Source: Thiodiazotropha sp040793985 (lineage in GTDB: Bacteria > Pseudomonadota > Gammaproteobacteria > Chromatiales > Chromatiaceae). Taken from it: a stretch of 64,000 nucleotides of DNA. The position numbers and the translations under genes are program-made. Under the pieces are notes generated by a model. It worked only from the letters and a program-made list of their open reading frames with translations. It did no database searches and was not told where the DNA came from. Positions 9,631 through 18,354 of the stretch are shown piece by piece (within the stretch, counting starts at the first letter, position 1; each line of letters starts with the position of its first letter). Location of the stretch: positions 52,379 through 116,378 of the forward strand of contig JBFNJI010000025.1 in assembly GCA_040793985.1 (NCBI GenBank). The letters run 5' to 3'.

Positions 9631-10230
9631 AACAATCCACTGCGCATGCTGTTAGCGGGTCAGCTGGGTGATTTCAACTGCATCGCTCTGTGCTTTTACC
9701 AGCAAACCGTCCATTCCCTGTGTACGCGTTGCCTCCAGAGATGTGTTGACGAACGGTTGCCGATTCCATGGTCTTGCTGGCGTGGGGAGACACGTAATCC
9801 ATGCCGCATCATGCTTTGTCGGTTACCCGGGAGATCGTTGGTGTTTGCGGCTTCCTAGGTGGCCACTGCTACAATTTCGTGATCTGCATTAACAGCAACG
9901 ACAGCTGTTTGGTTATTGCGTACAGCCTACCGGCCTGACCGGCGCTGTCATTTTCTGCCGCCGTTCTGTCATCCGATACGCTAGATTTTTCGGGTGTGTA
10001 GATGAAATCGTTCATAATTACCAGAGCGATAGAAAACGCCGATAATGGTGACATGCCCGTTTTATGCTTCCGCGTCTTACATGTCGTTGCTTGTTTAAGG
10101 GTCGCACTCGAGGTGATTTCAACCTGATCCTGTTTCAGTCGCGGGATATCGATTAGGCGTGAGGTGATAGGAATGATGATGTATTCTTAACGCCATGAAT
10201 TGACTGTTTGCTAAAGGAAGCGAAATCGAA
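9631..10230. other. 600-base stretch with no recognised gene
   Basis: Short frames on both strands (for example 9646-9858 plus and 9869-10054 minus) have no convincing ribosome-binding site, codon bias or family resemblance. The right end holds the leader of bacterioferritin with AAAGGAAG at 10213-10220. No palindrome resembling a Fur box was noticed by eye. Part of this could be decayed coding sequence. Confidence 0.4.
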
Positions 10231-10722
10231 ATGTACGAGAAGAGCATCGAACTGTTGAATCAGGCTGTAGCCGATGAACTGACGGCGGTCCATCAATACA
10301 TGTACTTCCATTTCCACTGCGATGACCAGGGCATCGAGTTGTTGTCGGCCCTGTTCAAACGTACTGCCATCGAGGAGATGATGCATATTGAACGCCTCGC
10401 CGACCGAATTCTGTTTCTCAAAGGGGATGTGGTCATGGAGGCGGCCGCAAAGGTGGAGCCGATCCAGGATGTGATGTCAATGCTGGAATGGGCCGACAGC
10501 TCCGAACAGTCCGCCATCAAGATGTATAACGGATTCGCCATCGAGTGTGCCAATCATGCGGACTCCGCGACCAAAAAGCTGTTCGAGGACCTGGTCATGG
10601 ATGAAGAGCGCCACTTCGGCCAGTTCGACAGCGAAAGCGAGAACGTGAAGCGTTTTGGCGAAAGTTACCTGGCCCAGCAGGCGATGGAACGGAGCAAGGC
10701 CTCGGTAGGCCCACAAGAGTGA
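10231..10722 (+). CDS. bfr: Bacterioferritin-like iron storage protein
   Basis: A 163-residue four-helix ferritin-like protein. Di-iron ligands are visible: Glu in ADELTAVHQY, the EEMMH motif in helix B, a Glu in IECANH, and DEERH in helix D. The Met in EEMMH lies where bacterioferritin Met52 binds haem between subunits, which favours Bfr over non-haem ferritin. It would form a 24-subunit cytoplasmic cage that oxidises and stores iron. Start ATG 10231 follows AAAGGAAG at a suitable distance. It appears monocistronic; the next gene begins 130 bases later. The C-terminal tail (about 10 residues after the last helix) is longer than in E. coli. Confidence 0.85.
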   Translation: MYEKSIELLNQAVADELTAVHQYMYFHFHCDDQGIELLSALFKRTAIEEMMHIERLADRILFLKGDVVMEAAAKVEPIQDVMSMLEWADSSEQSAIKMYNGFAIECANHADSATKKLFEDLVMDEERHFGQFDSESENVKRFGESYLAQQAMERSKASVGPQE

Positions 10723-10853
10723 CGGAATTGAGGGGGGCTGTTTGTTGGCTTGCGCTGACCTGGTCGGGACATTTCCAGGCGGCTCCAATGCCCTGCGGTC
10801 TTGGTGTCAAGGAGGTACCGCAAGGTTTGTGGTGATGCACGCTGGAGCACAAT

Positions 10854-11858
10854 ATGGCCTTGAGTTATAGCCATTCAACTCTATACAAATTACTGTTTGT
10901 GTCTGTTTTCGCCATACTGTCGGCGGATGTTTGTGCACAAAAGACAGCGGCGGGAATAGTGTCAAAACTGGATCGCGACGGCGACGGAAGGATCAGTCGG
11001 GAGGAGTGGCGCAAGAAGCGGATATTCGACAAGGTCGATCTGGATGGAGACGGGGTCATATCCTTTCACGAGCTGCAGATACGATTGGGTGAAAAAAAAC
11101 CTGATCCGCAAAGCGGCATCGATATGCCGGATCCTGTTACCATCAGCGCCATCCGTCGCGGACGACATGACAGTGTGCAGGATCTGAGAGATCGTGGATT
11201 GATCGAGACCGGTCTCTACCCTGTATGGGACGAGGATGTCGTATGTCCAGATATCGACCATTGGTTCGCCATGGATTATTCCCGAGTGCGTCCCAAGGAG
11301 GCCTACCACGGCGGTATCGATATACCTGCTCCATTTGGCACATCCGTTCATGCGGTGATGGATGGTGAGGTGATCGCGATCTACGAGGGTAAGCAGAGTC
11401 CACGCGGTATCGAGGTGGTGCTGCGGCATACCCCTGAGGAGAGCGGTCTGCCGCTCTACCTCTACAGTCGATACACCCATTTCAAACGTATGCCCGAGGT
11501 CGAGGTGGGGCAGCGCCTGAAGATGGGCGATGTCATCGGTGCCACCGGAAACACTGGGGTCTTGAGCTGCGAACTGAAGCGCGAGATCTGCAGGAAAACC
11601 CGTCGTCCGGCCCTCCACTTCGATATCCTCTACTCCAGCAATGAGAAATATTACGATAGCGGCAACATGGTGATCCCATTCGAGGCGCAATGGATGGATC
11701 CGAATGCGCTGTATCGTAAATCCATGCCTGTCGCGTCACGAACCATGGCTGCGCTACCCAGGAAACAGAAGGCCGTCCATATCTCCTATATGCTGGAAAG
11801 CGGAGAGGTTTACCCGCCTGATAGTAAAATGATTTGGCCCTATCTTTGCCGTCATTAG
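10854..11858 (+). CDS. EF-hand plus M23 (LytM-like) peptidase-family protein, catalytic His changed
   Basis: A 334-residue secreted protein: signal peptide ending near DVCAQ, two EF-hand loops (DRDGDGRISREEW, DLDGDGVISFHEL; residues about 39-80), then a LytM domain (about 150-265). The zinc ligands His and Asp are present in YHGGIDIP, as is a His in YTHFKRM. The usual HxH near the end of the domain reads ALHFDI, so the first, catalytic His is Ala while the zinc-binding second His remains. It may therefore bind peptidoglycan or activate an amidase rather than cut, as EnvC-type factors do. Calcium control through the EF-hands is a plausible inference. Confidence 0.8.
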   Translation: MALSYSHSTLYKLLFVSVFAILSADVCAQKTAAGIVSKLDRDGDGRISREEWRKKRIFDKVDLDGDGVISFHELQIRLGEKKPDPQSGIDMPDPVTISAIRRGRHDSVQDLRDRGLIETGLYPVWDEDVVCPDIDHWFAMDYSRVRPKEAYHGGIDIPAPFGTSVHAVMDGEVIAIYEGKQSPRGIEVVLRHTPEESGLPLYLYSRYTHFKRMPEVEVGQRLKMGDVIGATGNTGVLSCELKREICRKTRRPALHFDILYSSNEKYYDSGNMVIPFEAQWMDPNALYRKSMPVASRTMAALPRKQKAVHISYMLESGEVYPPDSKMIWPYLCRH

Positions 11859-11917
11859 GCCCTGACAAAGAGACCAGGCTGGTCAGTGGCTACTGGGTGT
11901 TACAGCGGTGATCGCCA

Positions 11918-14323
11918 CTAGGCTTCATGCTGTGAATCCTCCAGCAATCCGGTGATGTCCGCTACGTCGCCGATGGCGATAAGGCTATCGAATTCGGCTT
12001 TCAGGCGCTTGCTTCTGCCGGGGGAGAGTTGGACCAGACGGTCGATAGCCTGTTCGATTTCGGCTTTTGGGGGTATGTCTGGCCGGTTTACGAATATCTT
12101 GATACAACGCAAGTCCCTTTTCAGGGCATATTGAATGAATTCGACTCGCTGGGCTTCATCGTCAATTTCAAAATCGGCGAGGGATCTTATTTCAAATTCA
12201 GGCGCGTTGCCGCATCGCTCCTTACAGAGGTAGAGAACGATCTCGGCGGAGCCCTGTTCGATAACTTTCTGCATGATTCGCTGCAAGCGGCCGTTCTTTG
12301 TCATCACACTGAAATCGAATTCGCCGTCAGCGACCTCGAAAAAGTCGACAAGCGGGGACGGCGATGCCGTGATGCCGAGTCTGAAGGTCCAGTCGTTCTG
12401 GGATCTGCAGTAGATGAAAACGGGCAGAGTGGCGGTACTTTCTATAAATATCGACGAGTATAGGCGTGAAGTCACAGCCCGCAGTGTATGCGAGGACTCC
12501 AGGCGCAGGTCCGATTGGCGCTTGGCCAGAAAAGCGGAAAACGCATGCGCGAACTGTTTGCCTTTTGGGTTATCGCTGATTTTAAAGCGTAACAGCTTTT
12601 CGCCGTCAGCTGGCCCGCCAACGATTTCGGCCGGCACCTTGCGAAATGTACCCTTAATACGGGCCAGACTTGAGCTTCGTGCCTCGAGTCTGGGAAAGGT
12701 TACCTTTGCCTTGCGTTCTGAGACAAACGCGTCATGTGAATCAGCGATATTTACCGACAATCCATGGGCCGAGACATCACGGGTCTTGCCGTAATAGGTC
12801 TTTTTCGCGATTTCGATCTCGACCCGCATCTGTCCCAGGTAGCGGTCTTCACTTCTGTTTTCCTGGATATAGTGGATGGGTAACATTTGAGGAGCTGTAT
12901 GGTAGTACTGAGAATCGATGCCGTTTATCAGATCTTCATGCATGACCTGGTCAATGCCGCACTCCTCCCGACGCCAATTACGAACCTGGTCGGTTACATC
13001 GATCATGGCGCCAACGAATGCCAGGGATGTGGCATCAATGAGCAGCTTGCGGACATGTTTGTCACTGTGATCGGGAAGCGGCTCCAATGCATCATCAATC
13101 CGCATCTCCACCGGCCTGTTGGCTACCCGTGCGACAACCTTGAATACCCGGAATCCTGCCTGATTCATATGTCGTTTCAGATGTTGACACCACTGTTTAT
13201 GAGCGGAACATTCAAGGTCGGCCACAATTTGCGGTTTGCCATGCTCCGCTGAAGGACAGACTGCAATCAGGGTGTCAGCCTTGCTGTTTCTTATCGCCAG
13301 CCTGGTTAGCAGCTTTATACGTCGAGGTGTGATAAGGGAAGTGAAGTCGAATCGACCGTCTGAATTGCAGAATGCACTAAGCGAGCGCTGATTTACCCGA
13401 TTGCCAAATATAATGCGCAGCGGCGATTCACCATCCTGTGACTCGAATATGAAGAAAGGCATTATGGACGTGGAACGCATATAGAAACGCTCCGCCAGCA
13501 ACGCTTGTGCCGTCAGCAGGGCGTCTTCCGAATCGGTTTGTTCAGAGATCGCCGTCTGCCCCGATGTCTTGATATGTTCCGATATCACCGCCAGGCCGTC
13601 CTTTGCCTCACTCTCAATACATTGCAAGGCTACCAGGGTATCGTTCAGCAGACGACGGATACGCACGACGCGGTAGTTGAGTTCCGGATGATCAAGCTGA
13701 CGCCCAACCGAGGGCATGACGTCGACGCGTACCAGGTCGCTCTCAGAAACATCGATAGGCGTTTTCACACGGAGCTGCAGACCGGATTGGGAGATGTCAC
13801 GGGTTTCAGCGGCATAGGTCTCGCCATTCCAGATCAGATCCATATTCAGATTGATCTTGTAGCGGTCGTAGATCCTTTTTTCGAAATAGGACAGGTCGAT
13901 TGCGAGGTTGTTGGCGGCCAGATCCGAAGCTGAGCTGAGACTGGATTTAAGCGATGCGGCTGCAGCCGCTTGAGATTCCTCTAGGGCGGTGTCGGCGCTC
14001 CCCAGGCGCATTGCATGTTCCGGCTTGGCTGGTTCGCCGCCGAAGCGCCTGAGAATCGCTTCATACGTCTCTACGGTGAAAACGCCCGCATTCTTTTTCA
14101 ATCCCTCAAGAAAAAGCTGGTGCGCCGCCGAGTCGAGCCATAGTGTCCGGCCACGATAGGAGAAGCGTTTACAAGGTTGTTCTACCCGCGATCTGAGATC
14201 CAGTGGTCGCAGACACTCGCTTTCGAGTCGTTGGCGTTCGACTCGCTGCAGAAACTCATTGGAAGCGTTAGATCCCTGCCTGGTGTTGGTCGTCCCTTCT
14301 GACAATATTCTTGTCGTTTGCAT
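11918..14323 (-). CDS. Large protein with two PilZ c-di-GMP-binding domains
   Basis: An 801-residue soluble protein. PilZ domain 1 lies at about 155-260 (RIYDR for the RxxxR motif, DISQSG for the D/NxSxxG motif). PilZ domain 2 is near 485-590 (RSEDR, DVSAHG). Both motif pairs are complete, so both domains should bind c-di-GMP. The regions between are mixed alpha/beta and not recognised; two similar-looking segments (FYMRSTSIMPFFIFESQDGE and LYSSIFIESTATLPVFIYC) follow each PilZ domain, suggesting an internal tandem duplication of a PilZ-plus-partner unit. It is likely an effector of the c-di-GMP enzymes elsewhere in the window. Single gene, transcribed leftward from ATG 14323. Confidence 0.8.
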   Translation of the reverse strand: MQTTRILSEGTTNTRQGSNASNEFLQRVERQRLESECLRPLDLRSRVEQPCKRFSYRGRTLWLDSAAHQLFLEGLKKNAGVFTVETYEAILRRFGGEPAKPEHAMRLGSADTALEESQAAAAASLKSSLSSASDLAANNLAIDLSYFEKRIYDRYKINLNMDLIWNGETYAAETRDISQSGLQLRVKTPIDVSESDLVRVDVMPSVGRQLDHPELNYRVVRIRRLLNDTLVALQCIESEAKDGLAVISEHIKTSGQTAISEQTDSEDALLTAQALLAERFYMRSTSIMPFFIFESQDGESPLRIIFGNRVNQRSLSAFCNSDGRFDFTSLITPRRIKLLTRLAIRNSKADTLIAVCPSAEHGKPQIVADLECSAHKQWCQHLKRHMNQAGFRVFKVVARVANRPVEMRIDDALEPLPDHSDKHVRKLLIDATSLAFVGAMIDVTDQVRNWRREECGIDQVMHEDLINGIDSQYYHTAPQMLPIHYIQENRSEDRYLGQMRVEIEIAKKTYYGKTRDVSAHGLSVNIADSHDAFVSERKAKVTFPRLEARSSSLARIKGTFRKVPAEIVGGPADGEKLLRFKISDNPKGKQFAHAFSAFLAKRQSDLRLESSHTLRAVTSRLYSSIFIESTATLPVFIYCRSQNDWTFRLGITASPSPLVDFFEVADGEFDFSVMTKNGRLQRIMQKVIEQGSAEIVLYLCKERCGNAPEFEIRSLADFEIDDEAQRVEFIQYALKRDLRCIKIFVNRPDIPPKAEIEQAIDRLVQLSPGRSKRLKAEFDSLIAIGDVADITGLLEDSQHEA

Positions 14324-14847
14324 CAGAGTGGTCGCTACTTCTATTTAAGGATTTTTGTAGGGGGGTGTATCGTCAGGTAGGCGGTTTTCTTTAGCGGATT
14401 TGTCTGTCGATGGCGGCTGTGACAGGGGCGACATGGTGTACGAAACCCAGGTACAAATGAAATGACTGGGCGAATGAAGTCTGGGTAAGGTTCTGTCAGA
14501 TCTGTAGGTTGAATGAATAAAAAATCACTAATAATCAACAATTAAACCTTATTTCTCCAGCGTTGACACGGTAACACGGGCTATCCGGGCGAAACCCCCG
14601 ATTATGGACTGTGAGCTATTTGTAAACTTTTGTAACACGCCTGACTGGTATTTGTCTGTGCAGGTCTGGGGGACTGGTCAATTCGCCCCATCCTCATTGT
14701 CCTCCCTTTCTGGCCAGGGTTTGGAACCATGGACTTCCTTGCAGGGTCCCACTGCAGACGATCGTGAATCCACGCCCCGGCGGTGATATGCGCTAACGTG
14801 ATCATTGTATCCGTTTGGGTCCATTACCCTACCCAAATAACAACGTT
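14324..14847. other. Intergenic between PilZ protein and zinc operon
   Basis: About 520 bases carrying the promoters of the leftward PilZ gene and rightward zinc operon. Frames of 60-67 codons around 14602-14805 on both strands are antisense to each other and show no ribosome-binding site or known product. The last part becomes AT-rich towards the Zur-like palindrome. Confidence 0.4.
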
Positions 14848-14859
14848 ATGTTATAACAT
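14848..14859. promoter_or_regulatory. Putative Zur operator
   Basis: ATGTTATAACAT is a perfect 12-bp palindrome, set in GTTATGTTATAACATTTGC, 31 bases before the ATG of the ZrgA-like gene. The core matches the half-sites described for proteobacterial Zur boxes (ATGTTATA/TATAACAT). Its position directly in front of a zinc-uptake type operon makes Zur repression under zinc sufficiency likely. The palindrome is directly seen; the regulator is inferred, and no zur gene lies in the window. Confidence 0.7.
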
Positions 14860-14890
14860 TTGCTAAAACGTACCAGGAGACCTATTGGAA

Positions 14891-15433
14891 ATGCCAAATA
14901 TCAGCCAAGGAACCATTTACTTGTGTGCAGCCCTGATGGTCGGTTCATTCCATCTGCATGCGCATGGACCGGAACATGAACAGCATGAGGCCCATGTCCA
15001 CGGAGAGGCGCAGTTATTGCTCGCCATTGAGGGTGATGACCTCGAAATCGAATTGCACAGTCCGGCAATGAATATCGTGGGTTTTGAACATCGGCCGGCC
15101 AATGCGGCACAAAAGCAGGCAGTCGAATCGGCGATCGACACCCTGAAGCAGCCGGGACTGGTATTCAATATCCCCACCGTGGCCAAATGTGAAACTGTCT
15201 CTGTCGAGGTGGAGACCCCCCTTGCCGAAGATGACGGGCACGATGACGAGGATCATACCAACTTCACGGGTCACTACCGTTTTCGATGCGCAGCTATCTC
15301 CCGTCTGCAAGGGATCGAGGTCAAGCTCCTCAAGCATTTTCCGGGTATCGAGGTCATCGATGTGCAGAGTATTTCAAAACGGGGCCAGCAGCAGATAGAC
15401 TTGACACCGGAACAGAACATGCTGGCACTCTAG
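14891..15433 (+). CDS. zrgA: ZrgA-like zinc uptake periplasmic protein (DUF2796)
   Basis: About 180 residues with a signal peptide, then His-rich HAHGPEHEQHEAHVHGEAQL, the hallmark of the DUF2796 family, and a second metal-binding-like patch (DDGHDDEDH). The C-terminal half is a small beta-alpha domain (YRFRCAAISRLQGIEVKLL). In Vibrio cholerae the family member ZrgA belongs to a Zur-regulated zinc uptake system. ATG 14891 follows AGGAGA with 10 bases between; a TTG six bases earlier is an alternative. It is the first gene of a five-gene run. The zinc role is inferred from family and operator. Confidence 0.8.
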   Translation: MPNISQGTIYLCAALMVGSFHLHAHGPEHEQHEAHVHGEAQLLLAIEGDDLEIELHSPAMNIVGFEHRPANAAQKQAVESAIDTLKQPGLVFNIPTVAKCETVSVEVETPLAEDDGHDDEDHTNFTGHYRFRCAAISRLQGIEVKLLKHFPGIEVIDVQSISKRGQQQIDLTPEQNMLAL

Positions 15434-15468
15434 CCGGTGGACATTTTGCAGATTGGTACCCAAGCTTC

Positions 15469-16182
15469 ATGCCACAAACTGCTGCGATAGAGGTTAGGAA
15501 TCTGCGATTCAGATGGCGTAGAGAGCTCCCTGAGGTGCTGCACATAAAGGCGCTTGAGGTGGCTCGTGGTGAGCGTATCTTTATTCGCGGCGCCAGCGGC
15601 AGCGGCAAGAGCACGCTGTTGGCGCTGCTTGCCGGCGTCAATCTGCCAAGCGGGGGTGATGTGGAGGTCCTTGGGGAGACCGTCAACCGTCTCTCCAGTG
15701 CCAGGCGGGACCATTTTCGCTCCGACCATATCGGATTCATATTTCAGCTCTTCAATCTCATCCCCTATCTCTCGGTACTGGACAACGTCACCTTGCCCTG
15801 CCGTTTTTCCCGCCGACGCAAGGAGAAGGCGACGCTATCGGGAAACACTCTCCACGACGAGGCGATGCGACTGCTCGCACACCTGGACCTGGCCGATGAT
15901 GATCTTATCCATCGTCCGGTGACGGAGTTGAGCGTCGGCCAACAGCAGCGTGTGGCGACGGCGCGTGCGCTGATCGGTGCGCCGGAGATTCTTATCGCCG
16001 ATGAGCCTACCTCGGCCCTTGATAGCGATATGCGACAGGCCTTTCTCCGGCTGTTGTTTCAGGAGTGTGAGGAGACGGGCTCGACCCTGCTCTTTGTCAG
16101 TCACGACCGCCAGCTGGAGGTGCTGTTCGAGCAGCATATTGCGTTGGATGAGATCAATGAGCTGGCACAGGAAGGGGTGTGA
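15469..16182 (+). CDS. ABC transporter ATPase, LolD/MacB type, of the zinc operon
   Basis: A 237-residue ATP-binding subunit with Walker A GASGSGKST, Q-loop IFQLFNL, signature LSVGQQQR and Walker B ILIADEPTSALD, followed by an H-loop (FVSHDRQ). It belongs to the MacB/LolD-like group that pairs with FtsX-type permeases. ATG 15469 gives a start right before the conserved EVRNLRFRW strand; the frame is open further upstream but overlaps the ZrgA gene. Its TGA overlaps the ATG of the permease, so translation is probably coupled. With that permease it would energise movement of zinc or of a zinc-binding partner. Confidence 0.85.
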   Translation: MPQTAAIEVRNLRFRWRRELPEVLHIKALEVARGERIFIRGASGSGKSTLLALLAGVNLPSGGDVEVLGETVNRLSSARRDHFRSDHIGFIFQLFNLIPYLSVLDNVTLPCRFSRRRKEKATLSGNTLHDEAMRLLAHLDLADDDLIHRPVTELSVGQQQRVATARALIGAPEILIADEPTSALDSDMRQAFLRLLFQECEETGSTLLFVSHDRQLEVLFEQHIALDEINELAQEGV

Positions 16183-17441
16183 TGGCGATTTTCTCCCTAG
16201 CCTTCAAAAGCCTGTTGAACCGCCGTTTCACGGCGAGTCTGGTATTGCTGAGCATCGCCCTCAGTGTCTCACTGTTACTGGGTGTGGAGCGATTGCGGGT
16301 GGAATCCCGCAACAGCTTCGCCAATACCATCTCCGCTACAGATCTTGTCGTTGGCGCCCGCAGCGGCGCTATCAATCTGCTGCTCTATTCGGTGTTCCGA
16401 ATCGGAGATGCCACCAACAATATTTCATGGAAGAGCTACGAAGAACTCTCCCGGCATCCGCTGGTGGATTGGACCATCCCGATATCGTTGGGCGATTCAC
16501 ATAGGGGTTACCGGGTGATGGGGACTGACCAAGGCTATTTCCAGCACTATAAGTACGCCCAAAAGCGGTCCCTGACATTCCATCAAGGCCAACCGTTCGA
16601 AAAGGTATACCAAGCCGTACTGGGGCACGAGGTGGCCAGGAAGCTCGGCTACCGGTTGGGCCAGGATATCATCATTGCCCACGGTGCCGGTAAGACCAGC
16701 TTTACTCTGCATGACGACAAGCCGTTCAGGGTGGTGGGTATACTCAATGCCACGGGCACCCCTGTCGATCGCACCGTGCATGTCCCGTTGCAAGGCATAG
16801 AGGCAATTCATGCCGACTGGTTTGCCGGGAGGCAGGTGAGGGGCCTGACTATCAGTGCTGACGAGGCCCTGGAAAGGGACCTGACACCGAAGGCGATTAC
16901 CGCATTTCTGGTGGGATTGAAAAGCAGGATCGCCACCTTTCAGGTACAGCGCGAGATCAACGACTATCGCAAGGAGCCCCTGCTTGCGGTATTGCCCGGG
17001 GTGGCGCTGCAGCAGCTCTGGGACCTGATCGCCGTTGCGGAAAACGCGCTCTTGATCATCACCGTGCTGGTGGTGGCCGTGGGCCTGATCGGTATCCTAA
17101 CTGTCATGCTGGCCAGTCTCAACGAGCGTCGGCGTGAGATGGCGATCCTGCGTTCGGTGGGCGCCCGCCCGGGACACATCCTGCTGCTCGTTACCGGCGA
17201 GAGCCTGTTGCTCAGCCTGATCGGGATTGCGTTGGGCCTGCTGTTGCTCTACGCCGGGCTGATGCTTGCCCAATCCTATATCGAGGCCCACTATGGTCTC
17301 CACCTGCCGATCGGTCTACCCTCATTCCGGGAGTGGCAAATCCTCGGATTGGTTGGAACTTCGGCGGTGGTCATTGGCCTAATACCCGGTTATCGCGCCT
17401 ACCGCTACTCCCTTGCCGATGGCATGAGCATACGAATCTAG
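16182..17441 (+). CDS. FtsX/MacB-type ABC permease of the zinc operon
   Basis: A 419-residue permease with the four-helix FtsX/MacB layout: one N-terminal helix (residues about 15-32), a large periplasmic domain (about 35-280), and three C-terminal helices (about 285-310, 340-365, 385-405). The cytoplasmic loop NERRREMAILRSVGARPGHI is the usual coupling helix to the ATPase. The start overlaps the ATPase stop (TGATG). In MacB-like systems such permeases perform mechanotransmission rather than classic transport, so a direct zinc channel is not assured. It resembles the permease found beside ZrgA genes in vibrios, by gene order. Confidence 0.85.
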   Translation: MAIFSLAFKSLLNRRFTASLVLLSIALSVSLLLGVERLRVESRNSFANTISATDLVVGARSGAINLLLYSVFRIGDATNNISWKSYEELSRHPLVDWTIPISLGDSHRGYRVMGTDQGYFQHYKYAQKRSLTFHQGQPFEKVYQAVLGHEVARKLGYRLGQDIIIAHGAGKTSFTLHDDKPFRVVGILNATGTPVDRTVHVPLQGIEAIHADWFAGRQVRGLTISADEALERDLTPKAITAFLVGLKSRIATFQVQREINDYRKEPLLAVLPGVALQQLWDLIAVAENALLIITVLVVAVGLIGILTVMLASLNERRREMAILRSVGARPGHILLLVTGESLLLSLIGIALGLLLLYAGLMLAQSYIEAHYGLHLPIGLPSFREWQILGLVGTSAVVIGLIPGYRAYRYSLADGMSIRI

Positions 17442-17451
17442 AGGACAATAT

Positions 17452-17973
17452 ATGAAATGCCGGGTTGCTGTATTGCTATTGATCTCACTGCTATCCCTAA
17501 CGACCGTACATGCCGAGCCAGCCCAGGAACTGGAGTGGGATGCGATGATTCCAGAGGACTATCGCCCTGACAAGATCATGGCGCAGTTTGGCGATATCAA
17601 CGCCTTGGAGGATGATGATCCGAGGGCGCAGAAGATACTGGAGGAGCTCGAGGCGGCCTGGAAGGAGGCACCGGTGGTCGAGAGCCTGGATGGAAAGCGG
17701 ATCAAGCTGCCGGGTTTCGTGGTACCCATCGAGGGGGATGGTAAAAAGCTTACAGAGTTTCTGCTGGTGCCCTACTATGGCGCATGCATCCATGTGCCCC
17801 CACCACCGGCAAATCAGACCGTCTACGTTAAGGTGCCGAAGGGTGATGCCAAGATACGTCAGGCCTTCGATACAGTCTGGGTTTCCGGGGTTATGAGTGC
17901 CAAATCCTTTGCCAGCGACCTGGCAACCGCCGGTTACCAGATAGAGGCGGAAGAGGTCACACCCTACGAATGA
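17452..17973 (+). CDS. DUF3299 secreted protein of the zinc operon
   Basis: A 173-residue protein with a signal peptide (cleavage near TVHAEP) and the DUF3299 core KLPGFVVPIE then FLLVPYYGACIHVPPPPANQ. The conserved Cys and His in YGACIHVPPPP could bind metal. It starts 10 bases after the permease with GAGGA ahead of ATG 17452. The family frequently accompanies ZrgA-type ABC genes; its biochemical role is unknown. A periplasmic metal-handling function is inferred from context only. Confidence 0.85.
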   Translation: MKCRVAVLLLISLLSLTTVHAEPAQELEWDAMIPEDYRPDKIMAQFGDINALEDDDPRAQKILEELEAAWKEAPVVESLDGKRIKLPGFVVPIEGDGKKLTEFLLVPYYGACIHVPPPPANQTVYVKVPKGDAKIRQAFDTVWVSGVMSAKSFASDLATAGYQIEAEEVTPYE

Positions 17974-18266
17974 GTATGGATCGGCGCTCGTTCGCCGCAA
18001 CACTTGTACTCTCTGCCCTGCTTTGTCCCTATCTCCATGCCCGGGAGGTTGCGTGCCATATCCATGCACCGGACGACTACACACCATTCAGCAATCAGCC
18101 GCTCGTCATACCTAATGTGGGCAGTCCTGCAGCCTGCGCAGAGTTGAACCTGCAGCGCTTTGGTTCAAGGGGTAGATGTCATTGTGCACAGGGTCCTGCC
18201 GGCATTGAATTGCGTGGTCCCGTGGATTTCAGGCGATTGAATGAACAGGAAGGCCAACTTCCCTGA
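17970..18266 (+). CDS. Small Cys/His-containing secreted protein, last gene of the zinc operon
   Basis: A 98-residue protein starting in an ATGA overlap with the DUF3299 stop. The N-terminal MDRRSF with a hydrophobic stretch up to LHAREVA suggests an exported protein, possibly Tat-like because of the adjacent arginines, although the full twin-arginine motif is weak. The mature part has CHIHAPDD, then AACAEL and GRCHCAQG, four cysteines and several histidines suitable for metal binding or disulfides. No family is recognised. Translational coupling makes a role in the same metal pathway likely. Confidence 0.65.
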   Translation: MSMDRRSFAATLVLSALLCPYLHAREVACHIHAPDDYTPFSNQPLVIPNVGSPAACAELNLQRFGSRGRCHCAQGPAGIELRGPVDFRRLNEQEGQLP

Positions 18267-18354
18267 AACAGATGCCGGAGCGGCGATATCCAGAGGTCGC
18301 TGTCAGGGTCCGAGCGTATCAACAGTGCCGGGTCCGCTGCAGCAGCAACCCCGT

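Noticed and set aside
10231..10722. Dps or rubrerythrin
   Set aside because: Di-iron EEMMH and DEERH spacing and length fit bacterioferritin; there is no rubredoxin-type Cys pair.
14602..14805. Overlapping short frames between the PilZ gene and the zinc operon
   Set aside because: Mutually antisense, no start signals, no family resemblance.
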